A DNA stretch of 64,000 nucleotides from Halobacteriovorax sp. GB3 (GTDB lineage: Bacteria; Bdellovibrionota; Bacteriovoracia; Bacteriovoracales; Bacteriovoracaceae), in assembly GCF_028649655.1 (NCBI RefSeq), contig NZ_JAQSLN010000003.1:620001-684000 (forward strand), given 5' to 3'. The translations under genes and the position numbers were made by a program. Below the pieces are notes generated by a model that saw nothing but the letters and a program-made list of their open reading frames with translations, was not told the DNA's origin and did not search any database. The stretch's first letter is position 1. Each line of letters starts with the position of its first letter. Below, in pieces: positions 33,925 to 42,966 of the stretch.

Positions 33925-36348
33925 ATGAATAGCGAACATTACGTTCTAGAAATACGTCTGCCTGGTCAAGCACCAGTTCGATATGAAATCGAAAAGAAAA
34001 TCGCTCTTGGAAGTGATGCCCGTTGCAAAATTCATTTAAGAGATTTTGCACTCTCTCCAATTCACTGTCTCTTTCTCAATAAGCAAGGAGTCCTTACCAT
34101 CCAGTGTGGAAGTGACAACCCTACAATCTATCTTGAAAAAACCGCCCTTGAAAAGGGTAAGAAATATGCACTCGATAGCGGTGATAAAATTAAGATTGAT
34201 AAGATTGATATTATTGTGCGAATCGAAGAGGAAGAAGAGCTACCAGATAGCACACTTGTTCGTAACCTCTTTCCAGAAGAACTACAACAACTAAAAGAAG
34301 AATCTATTGATCGGCCAATCGTTGATGATGAGCACGATCAATTGGAAGAGCAATCAGAAAGTTCAAGTGCTTTTACTGATGAGAATGAATTTGATGAAAC
34401 GGATGAACTTCCTAGAAATCTAAGTGAGGAAGATGAAGAAGATGAAATTCCTGTTAAAGCTCAAAGAACTGGCCCAACAAAGGCCACAAGCACGGGAGCA
34501 AATCTTCTAAAAAAAGCTGAAAAAGAAGTTGAAGATCGCCTAAGTGAGCCATCGATTCAACACGATTCAATCGATGATCAAGATGATGATGAGGACTACT
34601 CAAGCTCTACTTCATTTTTTGAATCGGTTACTTCAATCATTCACAAAGCTTTAAAGAAAGATCCTAAATCTAAGAAGAAAAAGAAGTCCGAAGAACCTGC
34701 AAAACCACTTGGTCTAAAAAATAGCAAGATTCCTTCTAAGGCCCGTCTCAAAAATATGAAGACCAGAGATGTGCCTAAGTTAGAAAAGAGCAATAAAAAA
34801 CCAAAAGTAGCTGAAGAAGTATTAGAAAATGCCGAAGTAACAAATGAACTTGATATCGTAGGTTTTATTCCTAGACTTCTTTCAATTTTAGCAAACTTCT
34901 CGCTTACACACTTGATGATTGGTGAGCTCGGTTTAAAGATTGATCAATCGACAATGAAAGAGCTCGTTAAAACCTCTCGCGGAGCACTTTCATCTCTAGG
35001 TTTTGAAGACCTTCTCCCGCAAGTTTTCTACAACACCTTATCAACAAAAGTTCTAAGTGAAGGTGTTTTACAATTTATCATCATATACTTCGCCTTAGAG
35101 CTTCTTTGGTCCCTACTCTTTGGAATTAGTCTTCCTTTAACTTTCTTTGGTGCAAAGACAAATGGCAGTGGTGTTTCAAAAAGAATTAAAGCATTCTTTA
35201 GAACATTCCTAGGCATGTTTACTTTCTTCTTTGTCATATTTGACTTACCAGCGATAATTAAAAAGAAGACGGTTAAAGAACTTGTCTCAGTAGCGCCAAT
35301 ATCTTTTAGTAACCTTCTCTTTAAATATCTTGGTTTTGTACCAGCAATTCTTGTTATCTTTCTACCACTAGAAATTCCATTTCTTTTAAACAATGGAATG
35401 AATTCTAAACCAGCAAAAATAAGAAACTTCAAAATGGTGCCTAGGAGTGAATTGCCAAACCGCCTCGAGATCCTCGATCTCACAAGTGCTTTTGAACTCG
35501 ATCAATACGAAGTCTTCCCTCGTGTCGGTAGAAGTCTTCAAACGACAGCTGGACTTGATTTTTACCGTAAAAATTCATTAAAAAGAGCCGGTATTAAAAA
35601 GAAGAACTCACTTGCCGTACTCAATACGATAAATAACTTTAAAGACGGAAACTTCTTTTTCTCTTTAACAAGCCCTAATCTTTCTGAGGCCATAGACCAG
35701 AATAGCTCATCGAAAGTTAGCGATCGTGAAATAGAAGAGATTATTTATAGTGCTTTTAATATTTCGATCGATTCACTAATTGATGTCATTCTTTCACAAG
35801 GTCCAGAACTCAAAAGGCTTTATGAATTAAAGAGCTCTATCCTTCAACTGATTGGTGTTTTCTCTGATTATGAATTAGAAGTCTTTCAAGCAAAGGGCTT
35901 CAAAGTCTTTTCTTTTTATATTAAGCAGGAGTCACAGTACTCAGTTTTCTTTGTTAGAAATAATAAAATTGAAAACTACACTCTCGACTACAGTATCAAT
36001 CCTGAGCATGCACTCTTGTTAGCAGAGCATCTCTTTGCCAATGCAGAACTCTATGCCAATAAAGCGCTTAAAACAGTTCAGATAACACCATTTAAACTCT
36101 CTCATCTTGTCTCTCTTTATAAAGAGAAGCAAGAGGAGCCAACGAGTGAAGAACTTCAACTTTTTGTTGAGTTTTATAAGGATAAAATGAAGTCCATTGA
36201 GTTTGCTAAAGAGCCTACTCGCAAACAAAAAATAGTTAAAGGGCATCTCAAAGAACTCATCTCTCTTTTTCAAGAGCTCTTTTCCGAGGGAGAAGTCATT
36301 AACTCTCCAGAATTTCAAGAACTCCAGGGACTTTTGGCCCTAGAGTAA
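33925..36348 (+). CDS. FHA domain + acidic linker + RDD-like membrane protein
   Basis: 807 residues. Residues about 1-100 fit an FHA domain, which reads phosphothreonine: Gly-Ser-Asp-Ala-Arg at 28-32, then Leu-Ser-Pro-Ile-His near 43-48. A strongly acidic, then basic, probably disordered linker runs to about 305. Residues about 310-500 hold several hydrophobic segments with an RDD-like opening (Gly-Phe-Ile-Pro-Arg-Leu-Leu). The last 300 residues are soluble and unrecognised. An inner-membrane signalling or anchoring role, docking a phosphorylated partner, is inference. The gene stands alone, and no Ser/Thr kinase is in the window. Confidence 0.65.
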   Translation: MNSEHYVLEIRLPGQAPVRYEIEKKIALGSDARCKIHLRDFALSPIHCLFLNKQGVLTIQCGSDNPTIYLEKTALEKGKKYALDSGDKIKIDKIDIIVRIEEEEELPDSTLVRNLFPEELQQLKEESIDRPIVDDEHDQLEEQSESSSAFTDENEFDETDELPRNLSEEDEEDEIPVKAQRTGPTKATSTGANLLKKAEKEVEDRLSEPSIQHDSIDDQDDDEDYSSSTSFFESVTSIIHKALKKDPKSKKKKKSEEPAKPLGLKNSKIPSKARLKNMKTRDVPKLEKSNKKPKVAEEVLENAEVTNELDIVGFIPRLLSILANFSLTHLMIGELGLKIDQSTMKELVKTSRGALSSLGFEDLLPQVFYNTLSTKVLSEGVLQFIIIYFALELLWSLLFGISLPLTFFGAKTNGSGVSKRIKAFFRTFLGMFTFFFVIFDLPAIIKKKTVKELVSVAPISFSNLLFKYLGFVPAILVIFLPLEIPFLLNNGMNSKPAKIRNFKMVPRSELPNRLEILDLTSAFELDQYEVFPRVGRSLQTTAGLDFYRKNSLKRAGIKKKNSLAVLNTINNFKDGNFFFSLTSPNLSEAIDQNSSSKVSDREIEEIIYSAFNISIDSLIDVILSQGPELKRLYELKSSILQLIGVFSDYELEVFQAKGFKVFSFYIKQESQYSVFFVRNNKIENYTLDYSINPEHALLLAEHLFANAELYANKALKTVQITPFKLSHLVSLYKEKQEEPTSEELQLFVEFYKDKMKSIEFAKEPTRKQKIVKGHLKELISLFQELFSEGEVINSPEFQELQGLLALE

Positions 36349-36444
36349 CTAAGCCTTTATCTAAGAGTATTTCCTACAAAAGTTGTGGCGAGCAAAGACA
36401 TTGCATGTTAATGTCTCGCCACAACTTATTGAAATGGATAGAAA

Positions 36445-37593
36445 ATGACCAAGATTCAAGACCAAGTAAAAGAACACTTTCGCTTTGAACTCGTTCACGT
36501 AGACAAGAACAGTGGTGCCAGAGCGGGGATTATTCACACTCCACATGGATCAATTCCTACACCTGTCTTTATGCCAGTTGGAACCCATGGGGCCATGAAA
36601 GCTCTTCAACCAAAAGAGCTCGAAGAAATGGATACGAAAATTATCCTTTCTAACACTTACCACCTTCACTTATCTCCAGGATCTAGCCTTATTAAAAAGG
36701 CCGGTGGACTTCATAAGTGGATGAGTTGGCCAAGACCAATTCTGACAGACTCAGGTGGATTTCAAGTATTCTCACTACAAAAGAAAAGCATCAAAGAAGA
36801 AGGTGCTGAATTCAGAGACCAGGCCGGTAAGAAAGTACTCCTTTCACCAGAAACGAGTATTGAAATTCAACAAAATCTCGGCTCTGATATTATGATGGCA
36901 TTTGATGAGTGCATTCCATTTCCTGCTACAAAAGAGTACACGAAGACTTCGATTGATCGAACTCACAGATGGCTTGACCGCTGTATTGAAGCTTGGACAA
37001 ATCCTAAGCAAGCGCTTTTTGGAATTATTCAGGGTTCGACGTATGATGAATACCGTAAAGAGTGTGTCAAAGAACTTATTGACCGCGACTTACCTGGGTA
37101 TGCCATTGGTGGTGTTTCTGTCGGTGAAGGCCCTGAGCTCATGGAAAAGATTGTCTCTTTCACTGCACCTCTTATGCCTGAGGATAAGCCACGATACGTT
37201 ATGGGTGTAGGGAATCCAGAAGACCTTCTCATGATTTGGGAAAATGGAATTGATATGAGTGACTGTATCATTCCAACGAAATTTGCTCGTGGTGGTACGC
37301 TCTTTACAAATAGAGGTAAAATTAGAATTCGTCACAAGAACTATCGTCGTGACTTCTTTCCAGTAGAACCAAATTGCAGCTGCTATACTTGCCAAAACTT
37401 TACGAGAAGTTATGTTAAGCACCTTTTCGACTCTAACGAGATCTTGGGAGCAACACTTACGACAACTCACAATATCGCCTTCTACAAAGGGCTAGCTGAA
37501 AAAGCGCGTGAAGCAATTTTAGAAGATAGATTTTTAGAATTTAAAAAAGAATTTCTAGAAGGATATCTCAAAGAAAATAACAAAGAAAAGTAA
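36445..37593 (+). CDS. tgt: tRNA-guanine transglycosylase
   Basis: 382-residue enzyme that exchanges guanine for a queuosine precursor at position 34 of GUN-anticodon tRNAs. The motifs are complete: Ser-Asn-Thr-Tyr-His-Leu, Asp-Ser-Gly-Gly-Phe-Gln-Val-Phe, Phe-Asp-Glu-Cys, the nucleophile Asp in Ser-Asp-Cys-Ile-Ile-Pro-Thr, Ala-Arg-Gly-Gly, and the zinc site Cys-Ser-Cys-Tyr-Thr-Cys with a later His. Length is normal. QueE in the same window supports a working queuosine pathway. A strong bidirectional terminator follows. Confidence 0.95.
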   Translation: MTKIQDQVKEHFRFELVHVDKNSGARAGIIHTPHGSIPTPVFMPVGTHGAMKALQPKELEEMDTKIILSNTYHLHLSPGSSLIKKAGGLHKWMSWPRPILTDSGGFQVFSLQKKSIKEEGAEFRDQAGKKVLLSPETSIEIQQNLGSDIMMAFDECIPFPATKEYTKTSIDRTHRWLDRCIEAWTNPKQALFGIIQGSTYDEYRKECVKELIDRDLPGYAIGGVSVGEGPELMEKIVSFTAPLMPEDKPRYVMGVGNPEDLLMIWENGIDMSDCIIPTKFARGGTLFTNRGKIRIRHKNYRRDFFPVEPNCSCYTCQNFTRSYVKHLFDSNEILGATLTTTHNIAFYKGLAEKAREAILEDRFLEFKKEFLEGYLKENNKEK

Positions 37594-37601
37594 GAATAAA
37601 A

Positions 37602-37630
37602 AAAGGCCCCAAAATAGGGGCCTTTGTTTT
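37602..37630. terminator. Bidirectional intrinsic terminator after tgt
   Basis: AAAGGCCCC at 37602-37610 pairs with GGGGCCTTT at 37617-37625; T-rich on the plus side, A-rich before it for the minus-strand gene. Confidence 0.9.
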
Positions 37631-37631
37631 T

Positions 37632-38213
37632 CTAGAAATCAAGTGGAAGAGAAACAGAAAGAAGAATTTCACTCATTCCAATCTCAGAATCTCCGCTAAG
37701 AGCAGTCGTTGTCCCTGCTGCTTTATCAAAAAATTCATCGTACGTCATATTACGGTATTCAAGGTTTAGAGAAACAAATGGAAGTCCTGTGAAACCAATT
37801 CCAAGTCCATAACCACTACCATTGAATTCATCTCCATTAACAGCTCCGCTATCACCTTCAAGCTTATTGCTCATCCAGTAAGTAACCCATGCTCTTAAGA
37901 GAATTGGAAGCTCATAACCAGCAAATAGTCCAAAAGAGCTTTGCGTATAATCATTTTTAGAAGTCCCAGAACTATCTTTTTGCTCTAACTCATAGGCTCC
38001 TAGTCCTCTTGAATAATCAAGACCACCCATGAAACCTAGAAATTGGTAACCAAGGCGTCCACCAATAACTGATCCATTGTAATCATATTCAGTTTTAGAT
38101 GAATTAGAATCTTCACCAGAAACTAAACGGTAACCTAGATAAGGCTCAACTAGAACACCAGCTTGCGCGTTAACCATCAACGTCGCACAAAGAACAAGTA
38201 ATAACTTTTTCAT
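37632..38213 (-). CDS. Small outer-membrane beta-barrel protein
   Basis: 193 residues with a signal peptide (about 1-18, Asn-Ala-Gln-Ala). The body shows eight or so amphipathic strands with Gly/Tyr-rich turns (Pro-Tyr-Leu-Gly-Tyr-Arg, Gly-Gly-Arg-Leu-Gly-Tyr) like OmpW/OmpA-type small barrels, and it ends Leu-Asp-Phe. Function unknown. GGAGGATAT before the ATG. Confidence 0.7.
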   Translation of the reverse strand: MKKLLLVLCATLMVNAQAGVLVEPYLGYRLVSGEDSNSSKTEYDYNGSVIGGRLGYQFLGFMGGLDYSRGLGAYELEQKDSSGTSKNDYTQSSFGLFAGYELPILLRAWVTYWMSNKLEGDSGAVNGDEFNGSGYGLGIGFTGLPFVSLNLEYRNMTYDEFFDKAAGTTTALSGDSEIGMSEILLSVSLPLDF

Positions 38214-38389
38214 ATATCCTCCATGAATATTAATTCTCTCTTCTAAGCTTTATTTTACCTTGAGAGTAAATCTTAGATAATAGGGGCCAATTTTGCTCTC
38301 TTTTATTCTAACACACTGAAATTACAAAACAACTCGTTTGCCAAATCAGTGATCATTTTCTATAAAGCTCTCAGTAAAAAGGAGAACTC

Positions 38390-38842
38390 ATGAAATTACT
38401 ATCTTTGTTAGCACTCTTAACATTTTCTACATATTCAAAGGCCATCACTTTCGAAGTAATTGGACCCTGTGAAGAGACTCCAATTTACACAGGCGAGATG
38501 GAGATCAACGATCTAAAAAAATCGATTGGACAAATAAGCGTTGAACTTTTCCAAAAATACAACGTCCCTTTTATAGGAAACGATGTGGGGATGAATTCTA
38601 TTCTAAACACACCCACAGGTCTTGATGCGATGGAAATTCTTAGTGATGAAACAATGAGATCTCATGGTTGGTGCTATAGTGTTGATGGAGAAATCCCAGA
38701 AGTACTCGCAAATGAAGTGTGGCCAAACACGAAGAAAACTCACATTAAATGGTTCTTTGGCTACTCATACTATGATCGCGGAGAATGGTATGGATACTGC
38801 GAACTTACAAATAAATTAAAACCAAAACAATTTTGCAAATAA
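38390..38842 (+). CDS. Exported protein, possibly DUF4430-like
   Basis: 150 residues with a signal peptide (about 1-18). The segment Met-Asn-Ser-Ile-Leu-Asn-Thr-Pro, then Trp-Cys-Tyr-Ser-Val-Asp-Gly and His-Ile-Lys-Trp-Phe-Phe-Gly-Tyr recalls DUF4430, a transcobalamin-like beta domain found in exported proteins, but the match is weak. Four cysteines probably form disulfides. AAGGAG precedes the ATG. Function unknown. Confidence 0.55.
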   Translation: MKLLSLLALLTFSTYSKAITFEVIGPCEETPIYTGEMEINDLKKSIGQISVELFQKYNVPFIGNDVGMNSILNTPTGLDAMEILSDETMRSHGWCYSVDGEIPEVLANEVWPNTKKTHIKWFFGYSYYDRGEWYGYCELTNKLKPKQFCK

Positions 38843-38874
38843 AAAAGGCCAGAATTAATCTGGCCTTTTTTTTA
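38842..38874. terminator. Bidirectional intrinsic terminator
   Basis: GGCCAGA at 38847-38853 pairs with TCTGGCC at 38859-38865, extended by A residues before and T residues after. It serves both converging genes. Confidence 0.88.
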
Positions 38875-39654
38875 TCGACAAAACTTCGCTACAGTTTTCT
38901 TTAGACGCGTTAACTCTTTTTCTTTTTCTAAGTAAGGGACAAAATTCCCATATTGAGCGTGAGTAAAGTACGTATCACCGTAATTATAAGTATATCTGAT
39001 CGGAGAATTGTAGAAATTACTATCAATGATATAGAGATCGTAACCATAGGCCCTCTTTTTCATATCAACAACTAACCAAGAGTGAGCATCAATTCCTTTA
39101 ATCTGAAGTTTTTGATAAGCAATATTTTTTCCACCGACAACATAAGAATAAAGCTCTTCCATCATACTTTGAAGCTTCTCTTCCTTAACCTCACTTTTAC
39201 CACTAAGTCCAACGACCCATTGCTGAGCAATCAAACCATCAAATAATTGCCACTTTTCAAGTTGCTTTTGAATCAAGTCTTCATACTCTCTTGAAAACTC
39301 ACGAAAGTCTCTAAAACCAGGAATCATAACAACTGATTTTCCTTTCCTAATTTTTTTGATTATTTTCTTGGCCTGTCTATCTGATGGCCTTGGTAGATCA
39401 GAGCGATAGTAAGTCAAATAAAGAGCATTTCTAACAAAACGAGAGTGCCACCAGCATACCCCAGCATTGCCGATTCCTCCGCGATTTATAAAAGACATAT
39501 TCGCTTTTCTTGTTTGAGCTAAACTTTTAATGTAATTACTTGATTTTCTATCTGAGCAAAAGGCCCTTTTATTTGTTGAAGTAGTACTTGCGTGCGAGTT
39601 AGAACTCAAAGATAAAAGAATGATAGCACTGAACAGATAAGCAGCTTTCAACAT
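38872..39654 (-). CDS. Exported protein with a possible papain-like Cys-His-Asp triad
   Basis: 260 residues with a signal peptide (about 1-22, Ser-His-Ala). C67 sits in Gly-Asn-Ala-Gly-Val-Cys-Trp-Trp at the start of a helix, H191 in Asp-Ala-His-Ser-Trp-Leu-Val-Val-Asp, and D211 (with N213) in Tyr-Ile-Ile-Asp-Ser-Asn. Order and spacing resemble papain-like or transglutaminase-like enzymes, where Cys-Trp opens the active-site helix. This is pattern reading only; no family is recognised. It is monocistronic. Confidence 0.5.
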   Translation of the reverse strand: MLKAAYLFSAIILLSLSSNSHASTTSTNKRAFCSDRKSSNYIKSLAQTRKANMSFINRGGIGNAGVCWWHSRFVRNALYLTYYRSDLPRPSDRQAKKIIKKIRKGKSVVMIPGFRDFREFSREYEDLIQKQLEKWQLFDGLIAQQWVVGLSGKSEVKEEKLQSMMEELYSYVVGGKNIAYQKLQIKGIDAHSWLVVDMKKRAYGYDLYIIDSNFYNSPIRYTYNYGDTYFTHAQYGNFVPYLEKEKELTRLKKTVAKFCR

Positions 39655-39796
39655 ATTCCCCCCTCAAAGAATAAATATTTATTAATAAATAAAAATTTAT
39701 TCATGAATAGAAAATCGACTTGTAATTTCTATCTGAAGTGACGCTGTGTAACTTACCGTTTGTACGTGTCTGTAAGAAAATGTTTGTTTAGTTTTT

Positions 39797-39827
39797 AAAC
39801 AGACTCTGTGTTTTCTTCAAACAGACT
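39797..39827. repeat. Direct repeat AAACAGACT upstream of the DUF3943 gene
   Basis: AAACAGACT occurs at 39797-39805 and 39819-39827, 22 bases apart (two helical turns), within a 229-base gap that is otherwise AT-rich. A possible regulator site; chance is not excluded. Confidence 0.3.
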
Positions 39828-39883
39828 GAACAAAACAAAAAAATCTTACAAAATAAACAAAACTCGAAGAAATGAGGATAATT

Positions 39884-40957
39884 ATGAAAGTGAAAGCACT
39901 CTTGGCCGGCCTTCTATTGGCCCAATCAATCACAGGTTTTTCCGCTGATTTAGACTTTAAATTTGGCTCTAAAGAGCATTTACAAGAGCTAGAAAAGCAA
40001 AGGCAAATCAAAGAACAACGTGAATGGATGTTTAATCCAATGTCTTCATTTGTCTCAAAAGAAAAATGGGAAGAAATTAACGACAATATCCAACAAGAGA
40101 ACGAACAAAAAAGAAAGTTCTCACAAGGTCGAGTCATCACTATTGATACTCGCGATCAAAAGGCCTGTCGTGCCATTCAAGAAGAATTAGAAAATAAAGG
40201 ACAAGCTCTCGCTCAAACTCAGAGCATGTGTGATCTCGATAAAGAGAACCCTTATAGTTCAGTTATTATAGTTGATGGTGAGCAACGTCGTCCGATTGAA
40301 TTTGGCGATATGAATCCTAAAACAAAAACGATGTTAAGACAGACAAGAAACTTCTCTGTCCTCGGTGCGGGGATGATTGGCTTTCTCTACCTCCTCCCAG
40401 AAAGTGTTACGAATTGGGATAAAGATGAGATGAATAATCTTGGCAATAAGTATAAAGAAAATATCAAAGAAGGACCAGTTCAAGACAAAGACCACTGGGC
40501 GATTAACTATATTGGTCACTCATACTCAGGTGCGATTTACTATGTTGTCGCAAGACACGCAGGATTAAATCAAATGCAATCATTTGGTTATAGTGTTCTT
40601 ATGTCTACTTTCTTTTGGGAATATGGACTTGAGGCCTTTGCTGAAGTTCCGTCTATTCAAGACCTTTTGATTACACCTATTCTTGGTTCTCTTCTTGGTG
40701 AAGCCTTCATCAAATGGGAAGAGAAGATTAAAGATAATAAAGGCGAACTTCTAGGATCAAAAAAGCTAGGCTCTGTAGCTCTTGGACTTATGGACCCTGC
40801 AGGTGCCCTTTTAGATAGTGTTAATGGACTATTTGAAGCGGAAATTTTTAAAGAGGCCAACACGCATTGGTTCTATAACCCTGGCCAGCAGTTTTATGAT
40901 GGGCAAAATAATCATTCCGAACCAGTTATCGGAGTTAGATTCGAATTAAAATTCTAA
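39884..40957 (+). CDS. Exported DUF3943 protein
   Basis: 357 residues with a signal peptide (about 1-21). Residues about 205-295 match DUF3943: His-Trp-Ala-Ile-Asn-Tyr-Ile-Gly-His, then Phe-Phe-Trp-Glu-Tyr-Gly and a Pro-Ser-Ile-Gln-Asp-Leu-type block. The family is found in outer-membrane or periplasmic proteins of unknown function. The C-terminus Phe-Glu-Leu-Lys-Phe suggests outer-membrane insertion. GAGG seven bases before the ATG at 39884 decides the start over an in-frame ATG four codons earlier. Confidence 0.75.
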   Translation: MKVKALLAGLLLAQSITGFSADLDFKFGSKEHLQELEKQRQIKEQREWMFNPMSSFVSKEKWEEINDNIQQENEQKRKFSQGRVITIDTRDQKACRAIQEELENKGQALAQTQSMCDLDKENPYSSVIIVDGEQRRPIEFGDMNPKTKTMLRQTRNFSVLGAGMIGFLYLLPESVTNWDKDEMNNLGNKYKENIKEGPVQDKDHWAINYIGHSYSGAIYYVVARHAGLNQMQSFGYSVLMSTFFWEYGLEAFAEVPSIQDLLITPILGSLLGEAFIKWEEKIKDNKGELLGSKKLGSVALGLMDPAGALLDSVNGLFEAEIFKEANTHWFYNPGQQFYDGQNNHSEPVIGVRFELKF

Positions 40958-40964
40958 AAAAATA

Positions 40965-40991
40965 AAAGGCCCATTAAATGGGCCTTTTTTA
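40965..40991. terminator. Bidirectional intrinsic terminator
   Basis: AAAGGCCCAT at 40965-40974 pairs with ATGGGCCTTT at 40978-40987; it lies between convergent genes. Confidence 0.88.
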
Positions 40992-42908
40992 TTTGTACTC
41001 GCTTAAACATTCTGGATTTGAGACAGCTTCAATATTCGTGAGCTCTTTACCATTAATCAGTCGACTAACAGCTAATTCCATTTTTTTACCACTTCTTGTA
41101 TAGGGAATTCCTTTCACAGGAAGAACAACCTTAGGCATGTGCCTTGGTGTCGTATTTTTTCTTATCAGCGTCTTAATCTCACCGATACGCTCATCTGTTA
41201 AGCTCTCTCCATCAATCATTTTAACGAAGAGATACACATCAACATCACCGTCAATCTGCTTACCAACACAAATAGAATCTTCTAAGTAAGAAAGCGTTTC
41301 AGTTTGTCTGTAAATCTCGGCAGTACCAATTCGAACACCACCAGGATTTAACGTTGCATCACTACGCCCATGAACAATAACAGTCCCTCTATTAGTTAAG
41401 GTAATAAAGTCACCATGGTGCCAAGTATCTTTGAAAGCGTTGAAGTAAGCATCTCTAATTCGCTCTCCCTTATCATCTCCTAAGAAGTAGAGAGGACGAC
41501 TTGGGAAAGTTTGACGACAAACAAGCTCCCCTTCTTTTTCAATAAGGGCCTTTCCATTTGAATCAAAGCAGGCCACATCCATTCCAAGACCTAAACATTG
41601 CAGCTCTCCTCGATAAACGGGAAGAATAGGACAACCAAGCATGAAACAACCAATGATATCAGTTCCCCCACTAATACTTGCAACTAAGATGTCACTTTTA
41701 ATTTTAGAATAAATGAAATCGTATTGATCACTAAGAAGTGGCGCACCTGTAGAAAGGATCGATTCGAGGGAATCAAATGTTGAAATCTCCTCACCGCTAT
41801 CTTCAAGGGCCCTTAGGAACTTAGGAGAGGTTCCAAAAATATGAATTTCCTCTCTATTAATAATATCTAAAAAACCACTAAGACTTGGTATTGCCGGAGA
41901 TCCCTCATAAAGAGTCGTTGTCGCTCCGAAATAGAGAGAGCTGACAAGCCAATTCCACATCATCCAACCACAAGTGGTAAAGAACATAATATTTTTATTT
42001 TCATTGAGATCACTATGAAGTCCCAACTCTTTTACGTGCTGTAGAAGAACACCACCAGTGCTATGAACGATACACTTTGGTTTTCCCGTTGTTCCACTTG
42101 AGTACATAATATAAAGTGGAGAATCAAAGCTGACATCAACGAACTTTAACTCCTTTTCTGTTTCAGCCAAAAAGTCTTCAAACATAATGGCATTTTCAAT
42201 ACCTGAAATATCGACTTCGCCGCCAGTAAAATTTACGAGAATAATTTTTTCAATGAAAGGAAGTTCACTTTGAATTCTTTTTATCTTATCAAGGCAATCG
42301 AAATACTTACCATTATATTCATAACCACAAGCAGCTACGAGAACTTTCGGCCTTGACTGGCCAAAACGATCCACAACACCTTCGACACCAAAATCAGAAG
42401 AAGTCGATGTGAATGTTCCACCTAAAGAAGTGGCCGCAAGCATAGAAATGACCGTTTCACTAATATTTGGCATGTAGCAGGCCAACACATCACCTTTATT
42501 AAAGAAAGGATCAAGCGCTTGTTGAAATCGAGAGACCTTCGATCGAAGTTCTTTGTAACTTGTTTTAACAGACTTTCCCGATTCATAAACGGCATTAAGA
42601 GCGATCTTTTCATCACGCCCCTTTTTAAGTAAGTTCTTTGCAAAATTGAGACTTGCTCCAGGAAACCAACTGTAGCTCTCAAAATTATCCTCACCTAAGA
42701 CTGAACCTTTTTCAAAGTTCATATCAATATCAAAGTACTCAATCAACTCCGTCCAAAAAGATTCTTTGTGCTCGACAGACCATGTATGCAAATCTTTATA
42801 ATCAAGAGTATCAACAAAACCTTTCTCTTTCATACGTTTTGCAAATTGGTACATTTGAGTTTTCTCGATCCTACTTTGACTAGGACTCCACAGGAGTTTT
42901 TCTTCCAT
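40989..42908 (-). CDS. Acetoacetyl-CoA synthetase
   Basis: 639-residue adenylate-forming enzyme that activates acetoacetate to acetoacetyl-CoA. The ANL motifs are in order: Tyr-Ser-Ser-Gly-Thr-Thr-Gly-Lys-Pro-Lys (P-loop), Gly-Gly-Thr-Asp-Ile-Ile-Gly, Trp-His-His-Gly-Asp, Gly-Arg-Ser-Asp-Ala-Thr-Leu-Asn-Pro-Gly-Gly-Val-Arg, and the catalytic C-terminal Lys in Arg-Ser-Gly-Lys-Lys. The N-terminal stretch and length are those of AACS rather than acetyl-CoA synthetase. GGAGAAACC before the ATG at 42908 fixes the start. It would consume acetoacetate from leucine and tyrosine degradation. Confidence 0.88.
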   Translation of the reverse strand: MEEKLLWSPSQSRIEKTQMYQFAKRMKEKGFVDTLDYKDLHTWSVEHKESFWTELIEYFDIDMNFEKGSVLGEDNFESYSWFPGASLNFAKNLLKKGRDEKIALNAVYESGKSVKTSYKELRSKVSRFQQALDPFFNKGDVLACYMPNISETVISMLAATSLGGTFTSTSSDFGVEGVVDRFGQSRPKVLVAACGYEYNGKYFDCLDKIKRIQSELPFIEKIILVNFTGGEVDISGIENAIMFEDFLAETEKELKFVDVSFDSPLYIMYSSGTTGKPKCIVHSTGGVLLQHVKELGLHSDLNENKNIMFFTTCGWMMWNWLVSSLYFGATTTLYEGSPAIPSLSGFLDIINREEIHIFGTSPKFLRALEDSGEEISTFDSLESILSTGAPLLSDQYDFIYSKIKSDILVASISGGTDIIGCFMLGCPILPVYRGELQCLGLGMDVACFDSNGKALIEKEGELVCRQTFPSRPLYFLGDDKGERIRDAYFNAFKDTWHHGDFITLTNRGTVIVHGRSDATLNPGGVRIGTAEIYRQTETLSYLEDSICVGKQIDGDVDVYLFVKMIDGESLTDERIGEIKTLIRKNTTPRHMPKVVLPVKGIPYTRSGKKMELAVSRLINGKELTNIEAVSNPECLSEYK

Positions 42909-42915
42909 GGTTTCT

Positions 42916-42949
42916 CCAAAAAAGAAGGCCCATCTCAAGGAGAAGGGCC
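42916..42949 (-). terminator. Terminator or attenuator between fumarase and acetoacetyl-CoA synthetase genes
   Basis: On the minus strand GGCCC-TTCTC (42949-42940) pairs with GAGAT-GGGCC (42936-42927) with one T-T mismatch and a three-base loop, followed by TTCTTTTTT. The synthetase ribosome site follows at once. Confidence 0.65.
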
Positions 42950-42966
42950 AATCAATATTTTATTTA

